From Anisakis pegreffii (Eukaryota > Nematoda > Chromadorea > Rhabditida > Anisakidae): a DNA stretch of 64,000 nucleotides. Below the pieces are notes generated by a model. That model did not search any database, was not told the origin of the DNA, and saw nothing but the letters and a program-made list of their open reading frames with translations. The stretch covers positions 62,001 through 126,000 of the forward strand of contig JAPYMA010003033.1 in assembly GCA_035041965.1 (NCBI GenBank). The letters are read 5' to 3'. Position numbers and translations under genes: made by a program. This document shows, in pieces, positions 26,100 through 37,300 of this stretch (its first letter is position 1; each line of letters opens with the position of its first letter).

Positions 26100-27472
26100 T
26101 TTTTTCAAATGAGGCTAAGTGAATGTTTTTGTTTTTGGAGAGGGCGGGAAGGTAATTTGACGAAGTGGGGAGGGAATTCACACTGTTTGCGAATAGATTT
26201 TGCTGAACATTTCTTTTTTTCTGAAATCAAAAAAATCAACTCTTCACATGAGAACAAGAACGCGAACGGTATGCAATTAAGTGTTTATGACTAATGCTTC
26301 CTTCATAAATTCTCTGCAATGACTTGAATCGTTCTTAACAACAGTAACTGAAACTATGAAGTAATGTTGAAGAGGATAGCGGTGTTGAGGAAGTGAACTA
26401 TCACTGAGGTTGTTTACTAGAAACTCATCATAAACTTGTGATTAATAGCTCATCCGATCGGCAACTGACTCGACAAATTGCTTTTTAATTTCCTAGATTA
26501 GCTCATAACAACGCCATTGCGCACCATTAAACATCACTGATCAGTCGTCGTCGATTGAATATTCATTGTATTGATTTGTTGAGGGAACTACTATAATACT
26601 TCTTTATCTAACGCTATATTCAGCGCCCTGTTATGAATCACTAAAAATTATTCATTTACGGAGAAGAAATGCGCGAAACGCATGAATCACTCAGAACAGT
26701 AATCTGGTAACAAGACAATAACCAGCGAATATGGAACTAGATGTAATTTGGAGCGTTCATGTGATGATTTGGCTCATAAAAATGCAAATTTTTCTGGATA
26801 ATGGCTTGAAATCAAAGCAGAAACTTATGCAGTAGTTGTAATTGATAAGCGAAAAGTATTATAGTCCGAATGAAAATTTCTCATTGGATGTTGCTTGAGG
26901 AACTGGCTTTAGTCGAAATCTGACTTGTGAACATTCTGCGAATTCTCCAAAAAGAAAATTTTCGCGAAAAATCGAGTTTGGCCATATTTACTAAAATTTT
27001 CAAAAGCAAAATTTGAATCCTTTCGATTTCGAAGAATAATCTGATAATAAGATGATCGAACCTTGGAGATGTTTCGACTGAGACATCAGATGATGTTTTC
27101 TCAAGTCCTCCGGCCATTTCAAATCCACCTTACCATCTATGTAGTCAACAAGTAACCACATTCAGATATGAACCTCTCCTATTCGAGACAACGCAGTTTC
27201 AGGTCATTGGAGCAGCACAAAACTGATGTGAGAACTAACATTTTGATGATAGCGAGAAAATGCAATAAAGAAACCACAATCATAAATTTAACGCTGAAAC
27301 AATATTCGAACAATGACCATTCCAAAAAGACGTAATAGTTCTTGGAAGACGTTGAGAAAAACATTAATTGAGAGCAATATCAGATGATTTCAATTGAAGT
27401 CATTACTCAATACTGTCGTTAATATCGTTGAACTGGAACAATTGATCAGTGTCTAATTGAAATGTTTCTGCG
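26100..27472. other. No supported gene
   Basis: There are scattered open frames (26109-26294 +, 26881-27117 -, 27179-27364 -) without convincing splice sites. I see nothing else in this stretch before the TATA box at 27473. Confidence 0.4.
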
Positions 27473-27480
27473 TATAAAAG
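27473..27480 (+). promoter_or_regulatory. TATA box of the neuropeptide gene
   Basis: TATAAAAG lies 70 bp upstream of the ATG at 27543. Initiator-like words follow: TCAATA at 27495 and TCAGTT at 27511. The leader would be short, roughly 30-45 nt, with no intron before the ATG. Confidence 0.65.
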
Positions 27481-27542
27481 CAGTCATCCAAGCGTCAATA
27501 ATCCATACATTCAGTTCAAGCGCATTTCCTCCTGAATTCAAC

Positions 27543-28956
27543 ATGAGACTGGCGTTCGCTTTGTTGTGTAAGTTTTGAATTCGATCGTTTCTTCATATTT
27601 TACTTACGGTGAAACCTGACCTCACTAAAAGTTCCTGAAGTGTTGCATGAATTCTAATGAGTGGCGAAATACCGAATTGCGAAACGGAATGAGCTCTACT
27701 GCCAAATCCTGAAGTTCTCTATTGGTGGAGGTTCACTGAGATGACAGCTTCTAGGAGTTCTCTCAATATAGAATGATCTGCAGAAAACTGTATGATCTCG
27801 TTGCAGTTTGGAGAATACCTTAAAAAATTCCTGCCTATAAATCACTTTTCCATACATTTCACTTTATTTTCGGGCATATATTCAAATATTAAGGTTGTTC
27901 TTTCACAACTTCTCGTCTAATCTAGTAGAGAAATTTGCTCACAATTGGATAGATGTGCACTCATAATAGCTTGATAAATGAGTGGTTTTTTACAACCTTT
28001 TTATCAGAGAACAGCACCTTTTCCGCCTCTCATCTCTACAGCTGATCCATCAACAAAAAAAATTCGTTTAGATTGATGTTTACAAGAAAAAATTGAACTA
28101 ATCCAGGTTATTTCCTGACCTCGGAATTTTAGTTTACGCTCTACTTGCGATTAGTAGAAATTGTTTGAAGCAGACCAGAACTAGCAACCTAACCAGATTC
28201 TTCAGCTTATTATCTTGAAGTATGGAACCTGGACTACTGACGAATCAGTCAAGCTAGAGATGACGATCTCTTCTTGAGCACAACGGACGCAATGAAACAT
28301 CACCGAACTCAATAAGTTCAGTTTTCGGTGCGATAAACTGAGAATGTGGAGTATCTTCCGGGAAGATTTTCACTAATCGTGCATATTTCAGTGATTTTGT
28401 CCGTAGTCTCAACTCTAGCACTTCGTGGTGCTCTTTATCGCTTGCGCCGTTCACCAGTTATGAACATGCTTCGTGATAGCAATAGTGGACGAGTTGGTTT
28501 TCTTTTTTTTGTTGTTGAAATATTTTCGTTGTGAATCGAGAAAAATTAATGAAATCATCAGACAGCTTTTAATGAGTCTAAAAATAAATAAGTTTTAACA
28601 CGAGTCAAGCAAGCTATCTTTAGAACAATTTGTGCGATTAATTCCGCTTGTAATTGCATTTTTTGACTAGAAATTCAACTGATTCCCATTCATCCATGCA
28701 TCATCATTCGATGTGTTCGTCCAGACCGTTCTTGAAATGAATCCGTCTCAACTTTTTAGAATTGTGACAAATTTTATGATAAAAAATGATAGAATTGCCG
28801 TATTACATCATATGCAGATTGATTGTTGATGCGAGATAATTTCAGCAAGACTTCTTGCGATTTGGTCGATCGGAAATGGCATTCTTGACGCCATCAGATT
28901 TTTATGAGGCAACCGGCGGTATTGATGGAGACGATGTGATGCCGAATGCGATGTGA
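27543..28956 (+). CDS. FLRFamide-type neuropeptide precursor, 3 exons, 78 aa
   Basis: Exons are 27543-27567, 28392-28492 and 28846-28956; all phases close (T|TG, then 0). Residues 1-18 form a signal peptide (MRLAFALLL then ILSVVSTLA). A dibasic Arg27-Arg28 is followed by 14 residues to Arg42, then QDFLRFGR at 43-50: an RFamide sequence followed by Gly (amide donor) and Arg (cleavage). An acidic 28-residue C-terminal spacer ends in Asn-Ala-Met. Likely secreted peptides are pyroGlu-DFLRF-amide (cut at Arg42) or a 20-residue form starting at Ser29. The architecture (one peptide copy, three small exons, TATA promoter) is typical of single-copy neuropeptide genes. The N-extension matches no precursor I can name; sNPF-, FMRFamide- and FLP-like families are the candidates. 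Exon borders are AG/GT throughout; the exon 2 donor (GTTGGT) is weak. Confidence 0.78.
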
Positions 28957-29054
28957 TCAGTTCGGTTATTTGGTTGAATACAACATGCATTATTTGATTT
29001 TGTTCAGTATTTGGCTTAATGTTCTCATGATTATCATCAACATTGCTTTCAACG

Positions 29055-29060
29055 AATAAA
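29055..29060 (+). promoter_or_regulatory. Poly(A) signal of the neuropeptide gene
   Basis: A canonical AATAAA lies 98 bp after the TGA of the neuropeptide precursor and is followed by a GT-rich stretch (TGTTATTTGTGCGTTGT). It lies about 430 bp short of the convergent GST stop codon. Confidence 0.65.
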
Positions 29061-29487
29061 TGTTATTTGTGCGTTGTCACCGTTGTCTGGTCCCGTTCAA
29101 CATGTTCGATGAGGCTGCACACCTCGGATACAACATTACAAATCGAAACTTTTGTACAAGCATTCCAGAACCAGTGAGAGATCAATTCATCGTGTGAATC
29201 TCAAACACTCTCCGAGGAATTTCCGATATTTTGGGAATACAATGTTATCACTGAACATTTTGATTGAAAATAAGAATCATTTTCAACTGCACGATTTTTT
29301 CATTGATATCTCGTAGTCACAAACACAAATGGTTCAAGTTCATTATTACGATAGCATAAAAATTCACATGCATTTGATCTGGTCGATCTGAAACGTGAAA
29401 CTTTTATAGATTTTCCATCGGTAAATTTTAGATCCTGTTTCTTAGAACAACACATTGGATTTAATTGATCAAAAAGGTGGTGTCTGT

Positions 29488-31181
29488 TCAGAAAGAAGTT
29501 TGCGGTCTTGTGGCGATATATTTCCTTATATTCGGCAGTCCTTCGATTCGCATTTTATGCGCCTTCAGTGATGCGTATCTGTTCAGAAAGCTTCCATCGA
29601 AACAACTGGAATATGTCGATAGTTGTTCTGCGATCGCAAAGTCTGCCCACGACAACTGAATCATGAATCACAAAACATAAATTTCATCATCAGTCTATTA
29701 GCAGATTTCGTAAGAATCAAAAGAATAATCTCGATTTTTAATTCGTTTCGAAATTTGAAAGTGATTCATATGTAATAGTATAGCACGGAATAAAACTATT
29801 GATAAACAGTAACAACGATACCTTTGAGCCAACAAAAAAAAGCTTTTGCCCGAGTTTCTGCGTGAAAATCTCCAGATGCTTAGTAAGTGTTGTTTCCAAG
29901 AATTCACTCCAACATTTTTTCTGCAACAAAGCATTGCTCTCGAAGTGCTGGTAAAGCATTCTCGTTAGTCAAATTGCTTTTGGTAATTTATGAGTCGAAG
30001 AGAAATAAAAAGACTGACCACTCGGGAGACCTCCAATCAGATGAAAAGACGATATCACAAAGAAATTGGGTAACACCTGGCAAAGGAAAGCGAGATCAAG
30101 GACCGAATGGAAACGCATTGTAGCCAGCAATGTTACAAACGTTTGATAGCCTGGTCAATGCAGGTAATCCAGGTATGAGTGGAAGAAACCGACTGTTTCA
30201 CGAGGAAATTCTTCAGCGAAGCACGATGAATTAGAGAAGGAAGAAAAAAATTGGGTTTTGTCTGAATATTTCAGCTGCGGGGGAAGTTTTTATAAGACAC
30301 ATAATCAGAAGCGAATTGGTTTGTTTCGCTAACTAACTCGACGATCGTAATTCTTCGTTAAAGCCGCTCGAATAACAGGTGCAAAATGGGTTTGGATCGA
30401 CTCAAGTGTGGTGAGAATATCCTCGATTTCGTTTTGTTCTTCAGTTGAGTTGCCGTAAAAACCTTCAAATGTCATATTTCATTCATAAATTCAGCACTAT
30501 CAATTTAAGTTGAAGTTCATCAAATGTATACATTTCTGGCATTTTCTCGCGAATATAAATCATTTTACTTTCGAGATGATATACTTGCGTGAGTCACTTC
30601 AACGTTCGAGTCAATCATTCGTTAACCGATTCACAAATCAGCAAGTATTATATTTATCTTCATTCGACTAAAAAACGAACCCAACTCGGCAGCCAGACGT
30701 CGTCCAATTTCGAGCGCTCCAACCGTGATTTCGCCACTTTTATGATTGCGCAATACGGGTAGTAATGTTTCGTCGGGAAAATTCTCTGAAACATAAACAT
30801 TTCATTTGTTTTTCATTTGACATTTCTAAGCATTTCATTTCATTTGCTTTTCGAATGCATTGATCCAAAAGGAATACGTTGAGCACGGGACATTTCTAAG
30901 CAATCCTAAACGTGCTGAATCTCGGGATTCAAAAATGTTTGCAAGTTTGCATATGATAGCTACTTCATCAGGTGTTTATGACTGATTAGAATTTACGCAG
31001 TGTTCTTCACAGGTATTTCTTTCAAATCAAGCAAATAACCTTTGGTTTTCATTTCTCGCCACTGTGCAATCGTCAATCGATGATCGTTAAAATTTCGTCC
31101 AGCCAAAATGAGCATCAGTCGGATGCATTCTGTTCTGCCGCGACAATTCAATCCCAACAGTTCCAGCTCTTCATCTGCCAT
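29488..31181 (-). CDS. Sigma-class glutathione S-transferase-like protein, 5 exons, 221 aa
   Basis: Exons on the - strand are 31181-31040, 30785-30681, 30462-30338, 29947-29822 and 29655-29488. The sum is 666 bp and all phases close. N-domain: NCRGRTECIR (12-21), Trp41, the cis-Pro block LPVL and ALEIGRRLA. C-domain: a helical region, then FFVGSK-LSWADF, the family (V/L)(S/T)WADF motif, and a C-terminal IRKYIATRPQTSF like sigma GSTs. Sigma GSTs conjugate glutathione and include prostaglandin D synthases. Oddities: the position of the catalytic Tyr (Tyr-Phe-Asn-x-Arg-Gly-Arg in relatives) is Gly10 here, and the Gln-Ser glutathione contact pair reads Val-Gly. The fold is thus predicted intact but classical Tyr catalysis is not. 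The start is ATG 31181; a splice acceptor lies 32 bp upstream. It converges with the neuropeptide gene. Confidence 0.87.
30113..30176. repeat. Dispersed repeat, copy A (GST intron 3)
   Basis: GGAAACGCATTGTAGCCAGC, then AATGTTACAAAC, TTTGATAGCCTGG and CAGGTAATCCAGGTAT, recur at 50976-51051 with a few substitutions and small indels. It looks like a short interspersed element; its ends are not defined. Confidence 0.7.
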
Positions 31182-31213
31182 CACCCTTTCGTTTCAGAGC
31201 GTGTTGACTGATT

Positions 31214-31230
31214 CTGCAAAAAATGAAATC
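31214..31230 (-). promoter_or_regulatory. Splice acceptor in the GST leader
   Basis: On the - strand TTTCATTTTTTGCAG ends 32 bp before the GST start codon. It could be the 3' end of a leader intron or, if the organism is a nematode, a spliced-leader trans-splice acceptor. No donor was identified upstream. Confidence 0.5.
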
Positions 31231-31944
31231 TGAGCAAGAAGAACTGCGACTCTTCGAATTCATTCATCGGAATTATGATCATTCGAACGCAGCATGCTGA
31301 TCAAATCGCAAAATTTTCCTAAATTTTTGCATTGCATAATCATTTGATGAAGATAAAACGTTTTGAAATGATGAAATAAGGCAAATATTAATAGGGATAC
31401 ATTCATAACCTTCACAAAAGCGTTCATGAACTAGGCACAATTACATTCCAAATTCATAAAAAGTTAACTGAAGTTTAGCCGCAAATTTTTGGGAATCATC
31501 GGCGTGAGTACGGCTCGTCATATGTCGAACTGTCCTGAACGGCTAATTACCTGTACTGGACTGGTGATAATCCGTACTTCATCAAGAGAATTTTGAAATA
31601 GAAGCCATAATTACTGACAGATAGTGTACATTTTTCAATATCACACAATTGTGGTTTCAACATGACAACAAACTGAGGAATTTTGTGTGAATTTCGTTGA
31701 TGATTAGCAACAGATGTGGTGATTGTTAAACGTAGCGAATATTTCATTTCACATTCACAACGTCCACTAGTATTTGATTTTCAAATCGCATTGTTTCTCA
31801 GTTCATGAATTGGGATGAAATCGGATGGATGACATTCTTCCAAGAGGCACCTCGCGAATATTTGATTTTTGATAACTTAGATCCAAGTATATTCCACGAC
31901 TCCAATTACGAGACCTGAACACGGACAGAATCGCCTTACAAATA

Positions 31945-33119
31945 ATGGAAAATATTGAAAATGACGAAAATAATGAATCGGCTCCTAATCAACAATTCGT
32001 CTTTGCTCAATCTGGCGAAAATGAGAACATTCACGGAAAACATTTACGCCCTGCACAGCAGAACTTTCGACGAAGGCTACAAAGCAAAACAAAGGTAAGC
32101 GAGAAAAATAATGTGGCAGAAGAATGGCTGAGTCGATAAAGCTGTGCGATACAGATGGTGCTTGAGATGTACGAGATCCAGTTTTCGTTTAGTGGATGAG
32201 GTGAAGCATTTGAGGCTGAGTTATGCATCAATCTATCGCGGCAGCAACTGTAAAGTAAATAAATGTTTTTTTATTTGTTTGAAAGATGTTGTTTATGTGT
32301 TTATTGTTCGATTGGTTTGCACTGGAACGAAGCACTAATTGGTGATGTAGGTGAAGTTCACTTGAAACAATGTTTAAAATTTTTGATAGTATTTAGAGCA
32401 AATTATGAAGAATTTTTTTCAATTATGAAGTTTTGCACGTTGATTTGTCGGATGACCCTTTTGAGGCTATATTAATTGGGATTTGGTTACAGTGGCATCA
32501 TTAGAGGGCACAAATATTGAAAATCACTTCCATAAACGTGTGATAGTCAAATTTAAATTCCCTATATGCTTTTATTCACGATCAGAGAGAAGACTGAAAA
32601 GATATTCTCACTTCATCACCCCTGCAATCCTGAAGATTGCTGTTAACAGACATTTTAAAGAATGATTGAATTCTGGAGTGAAGAAACATGCCTGGGAAAA
32701 TTTTTTAAATATTTCAAATGTTCTCATTCTCTGTGTTTAATTGCTCCCTCTGAGTATTGTTTCGTTGTTTGAGAACATTTTTCAAAATAATTGTTCTCGA
32801 TTCAGTGGATTGTTTACTTCATTAATACTTTATAAGAATTTCAGAAATTTATGAGTCATTTCGACATTTCAATTGAACGCCGCATGCAATTCATCACCGA
32901 CTCAATCAATCGTAGCCATTCTAATTTTGTGAGTAACCGTAGCTATTGAAATCGTTGTTCGTCTGAAGTGTTATCCTACATTTAACTGGAATAAAAGAGA
33001 AGAATATGCAGGACATTGACCTGTTATATCAATGATAAAATATAAAAGGAACTATTGGATAGCAGCAAATAACAATTCAGATTAAAATGATAATGGCTTA
33101 TTCATATTACCATCGATAA
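31945..33119 (+). CDS. Small three-exon candidate gene, unknown product
   Basis: Exon 31945-32094 starts with ATG, encodes 50 residues rich in Asn/Glu/Gln and then Arg/Lys, and ends at AAG|GTAAGC in phase 0. Exon 32845-32928 (acceptor AAGAATTTCAG, donor TTT|GTGAGT) adds 28 in-phase residues including FDISIERRMQF. A possible last exon 33081-33119 (acceptor ATAACAATTCAG) adds 12 residues and TAA, giving about 90 aa. It is hydrophilic, with no signal peptide and no family recognised. It is transcribed divergently from the GST gene, with about 760 bp between start codons. The last exon is the least certain, and the gene could instead continue toward the satellite array. Confidence 0.45.
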
Positions 33120-33232
33120 AAATATTTCTAACTTACAATTAGTCCTAAAGATAATGGGGCAGTTCACAAAACTGGTAGTTAGGCAGGAAATAAACACAAG
33201 AATGAATTTAGAATTCATATAATTATATGGAA

Positions 33233-33888
33233 CAGCGGTTCTCACGTTCGGATGCTTCATTAATCTTTTTGATGATCTGGCACCTCGCCGTTACTCCCCC
33301 CTCCCCCAACCCCAATTAAAAGTGGAAGTGGTCCGTTGTGTTCAGATGACCGTCACGCTCAATCTTATTAGCACGTCCATGACGGTAATTGACATCACTG
33401 GGCCTTCTTTTAAATTAGAATGTTGCGTTCGTCATCAATGTAATGGGTTTTGATTGCATGAAAGGCTGTTGTCTATGACACGTTCACTTCAAACTGATTT
33501 TGATGAATTCTCATTCTTTTCAGACGTGTTGTATTCACTCTCATAGCTATTACATGTGAATAGAGTTCTCTTGATGAGTTTTTCTCATTCACTTGGTCTT
33601 ATTTCACTTCACATTTCGAATCAACTTCTTATTCTGTAGCATATACTATTTACTGGATGCGTTGACGAGTGTTGACATCTCAAATCAACAACACAGTAAT
33701 CGAATATTATTGCTCAACAACATTCCACAGTCAAATGATCAATTATAGAGTGTATTTCATAGAATGAGAATTTGACTTTGATTGTTGAGTGAAATGAATG
33801 AGAAATTAGGAGAAGAGAACGCTTTTTGTAATAAAAGCTATGAGAGTGATTATAGCAGCAAGGAAAAGAATGAGAACTCTGTTAAAAC
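33233..33888. mobile_element. hAT-type element, copy 2, inverted and one-ended
   Basis: It starts CAGCGGTTCTCACGTTCGG and matches the reverse complement of 23439-24091 along its length, including the C-rich run CCCCCCTCCCCCAACCCC (about 33296-33313) and the block TCATAGCTATTACATGTGAATAG. The match stops near GTTAAAAC at 33888, so the other 157-bp end and its inverted repeat are missing. It is truncated or interrupted. Confidence 0.75.
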
Positions 33889-34309
33889 ACCATCTATTGA
33901 CAAACGGATGTGATTTCAATGAAGCTACGAAACATGATGATCAATTTCTGCTGAAAAACCAACTCACAGAGCATTACCTGTCAAAATACCAGAAGGTAAA
34001 GGGATTGTGCATTCCATCTTCCGCGCTGAATGTCTTTTACGATGCCTTAGCATCCGGCACTGAAATATGTTTCATGGTGCTGCGTTAAGACTGCTTTTAT
34101 AACACTGAAAACTAATGAATCTGAAGAGTCCGTTGGAGGAGAGAAACTGTCAGGTTTACTATCACAACACAAACAGACAGAAGATTCGAGCACACAACGA
34201 AGCAACTCGGATCACCTGCAGTGATTTAAATGAGGGCTTTTAAACTGTATAATTCCCATGAGTTAATCGCTGAATGATCCGAACGAATGTTGTCGATACT
34301 AGGGATCTG
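33889..34309 (+). other. Region between hAT copy 2 and the satellite
   Basis: An 82-codon frame (33840-34088) begins inside the hAT copy and continues past its break. Its unique part is rich in charged residues with YLSKYQKVKG and ALNVFYDALASG. It might be a transposase remnant or an exon; I recognise neither. Confidence 0.25.
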
Positions 34310-37300
34310 CAAAATCATTTACACTACGTAATATTGGATCATCATGTTAAAACTAACGGTACCCTTAGGTTNNNNNNNNNNNNNNNNNNNNNNNNNNNNN
34401 NNNNNNNNNNNNNNNNNNNNNNNNNNNNNNNNNNNNNNNNNNNNNNNNNNNNNNNNNNNNNNNNNNNNNNNATTTCCTAAAGGCATCTCAACTGGCGCAG
34501 TGACGCTCTTTTACATGCATTGTATCACTATAGATCGATCATTAAATTACTATAACATTATAAGGGTTACCATCCTCAAGCTAACGATACCCTCAGGTTT
34601 GCCCAATAACATGGTCCTTTCTTCACACCATCGGATTTCGCAAATTCTCTAGTTTCAGAAAAGTATATATGTTGTCGGGTGATTTTACCTACATGAGGAG
34701 ATATAGCTGATTTCCTAAAGGCATCTCAACTGGCGCAGTGACGCTCTTTTACATGCATTGTATCACTATAGATCGATCATTAAATTACTATAACATTATA
34801 AGGGTTACCATCTTCAAGCTAACGATACCCTCAGGTTTGCCCTGTAACATGGTCCTTTCTTCACACCATCGGATTTCGCAAATTCTCTAGTTTCAGAAAA
34901 GTATATATGTTGTCGGGTGATTTTACCTACATGAGGAGATATAGCTGATTTCCTAAAGGTATCTCAACTGGCGCAGTGACGCTCTTTTACATGCATTGTA
35001 TCACTATAGATCGATCATTAAATTACTATAACATTATAAGGGTTACCATCTTCAAGCTAACGATACCCTCAGGTTTGCCCTGTAACATGGTCCTTTCTTC
35101 ACACCATCGGATTTCGCAAATTCTCTAGTTTCAGAAAAGTATATATGTTGTCGGGTGATTTTACCTACATGAGGAGATATAGCTGATTTCCTAAAGGTAT
35201 CTCAACTGGCGCAGTGACGCTCTTTTACATGCATTGTATCACTATAGATCGATCATTAAATTACTATAACATTATAAGGGTTACCATCTTCAAGCTAACG
35301 ATACCCTCAGGTTTGCCCTGTAACATGGTCCTTTCTTCACACCATCGGATTTCGCAAATTCTCTAGTTTCAGAAAAGTATATATGTTGTCGGGTGATTTT
35401 ACCTACATGAGGAGATATAGCTGATTTCCTAAAGGCATCTCAACTGGCGCAGTGACGCTCTTTTACATGCATTGTATCACTATAGATCGATCATTAAATT
35501 ACTATAACATTATAAGGGTTACCATCTTCAAGCTAACGATACCCTCAGGTTTGCCCTGTAACATGGTCCTTTCTTCACACCATCGGATTTCGCAAATTCT
35601 CTAGTTTCAGAAAAGTATATATGTTGTCGGGTGATTTTACCTACATGAGGAGATATAGCTGATTTCCTAAAGGTATCTCAACTGGCGCAGTGACGCTCTT
35701 TTACATGCATTGTATCACTATAGATCGATCATTAAATTACTATAACATTATAAGGGTTACCATCTTCAAGCTAACGATACCCTCAGGTTTGCCCAGTAAC
35801 ATGGTCCTTTCTTCACACCATCGGATTTCGCAAATTCTCTAGTTTCAGAAAAGTATATATGTTGTCGGGTGATTTTACCTACATGAGGAGATATAGCTGA
35901 TTTCCTAAAGGCATCTCAACTGGCGCAGTGACGCTCTTTTACATGCATTGTATCACTATAGATCGATCATTAAATTACTATAACATTATAAGGGTTACCA
36001 TCTTCAAGCTAAAGATACCCTCAGGTTTGCCCTGTAACATGGTCCTTTCTTCACACCATCGGATTTCGTAAAATCTTCTAGTTTCAGAAAAGTATATATG
36101 TTGTCGGGTGATTTTACCTACATGAGGAGATATAGCTGATTTCCTAAAGGTATCTCAACTGGCGCAGTGACGCTCTTTTACATGCATTGTATCACTATAG
36201 ATCGATCATTAAATTACTATAACATTATAAGGGTTACCATCTTCAAGCTAACGATACCCTCAGGTTTGCCCAGTAACATGGTCCTTTCTTCACACCATCG
36301 GATTTCGCAAATTCTCTAGTTTCAGAAAAGTATATATGTTGTCGGGTGATTTTACCTACATGAGGAGATATAGCTGATTTCCTAAAGGTATCTCAACTGG
36401 CGCAGTGACGCTCTTTTACATGCATTGTATCACTATAGATCGATCATTAAATTACTATAACATTATAAGGGTTACCATCTTCAAGCTAACGATACCCTCA
36501 GGTTTGCCCTGTAACATGGTCCTTTCTTCACACCATCGGATTTCGCAAATTCTCTAGTTTCAGAAAAGTATATATGTTGTCGGGTGATTTTACCTACATG
36601 AGGAGATATAGCTGATTTCCTAAAGGCATCTCAACTGGCGCAGTGACGCTCTTTTACATGCATTGTATCACTATAGATCGATCATTAAATTACTATAACA
36701 TTATAAGGGTTACCATCTTCAAGCTAACGATACCCTCAGGTTTGCCCTGTAACATGGTCCTTTCTTCACACCATCGGATTTCGCAAATTCTCTAGTTTCA
36801 GAAAAGTATATATGTTGTCGGGTGATTTTACCTACATGAGGAGATATAGCTGATTTCCTAAAGGTATCTCAACTGGCGCAGTGACGCTCTTTTACATGCA
36901 TTGTATCACTATAGATCGATCATTAAATTACTATAACATTATAAGGGTTACCATCTTCAAGCTAACGATACCCTCAGGTTTGCCCAGTAACATGGTCCTT
37001 TCTTCACACCATCGGATTTCGCAAATTCTCTAGTTTCAGAAAAGTATATATGTTGTCGGGTGATTTTACCTACATGAGGAGATATAGCTGATTTCCTAAA
37101 GGTATCTCAACTGGCGCAGTGACGCTCTTTTACATGCATTGTATCACTATAGATCGATCATTAAATTACTATAACATTATAAGGGTTACCATCTTCAAGC
37201 TAACGATACCCTCAGGTTTGCCCAGTAACATGGTCCTTTCTTCACACCATCGGATTTCGCAAATTCTCTAGTTTCAGAAAAGTATATATGTTGTCGGGTG

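Noticed and set aside
28254..28454. - strand open frame over the neuropeptide exon 2
   Set aside because: It is the antisense shadow of the spliced + strand exon, which has matching phase and a signal peptide.
28808..28990. - strand frame first considered as the GST C-terminal exon
   Set aside because: The true GST end with the WADF motif lies at 29655-29488. This frame is antisense to neuropeptide exon 3.
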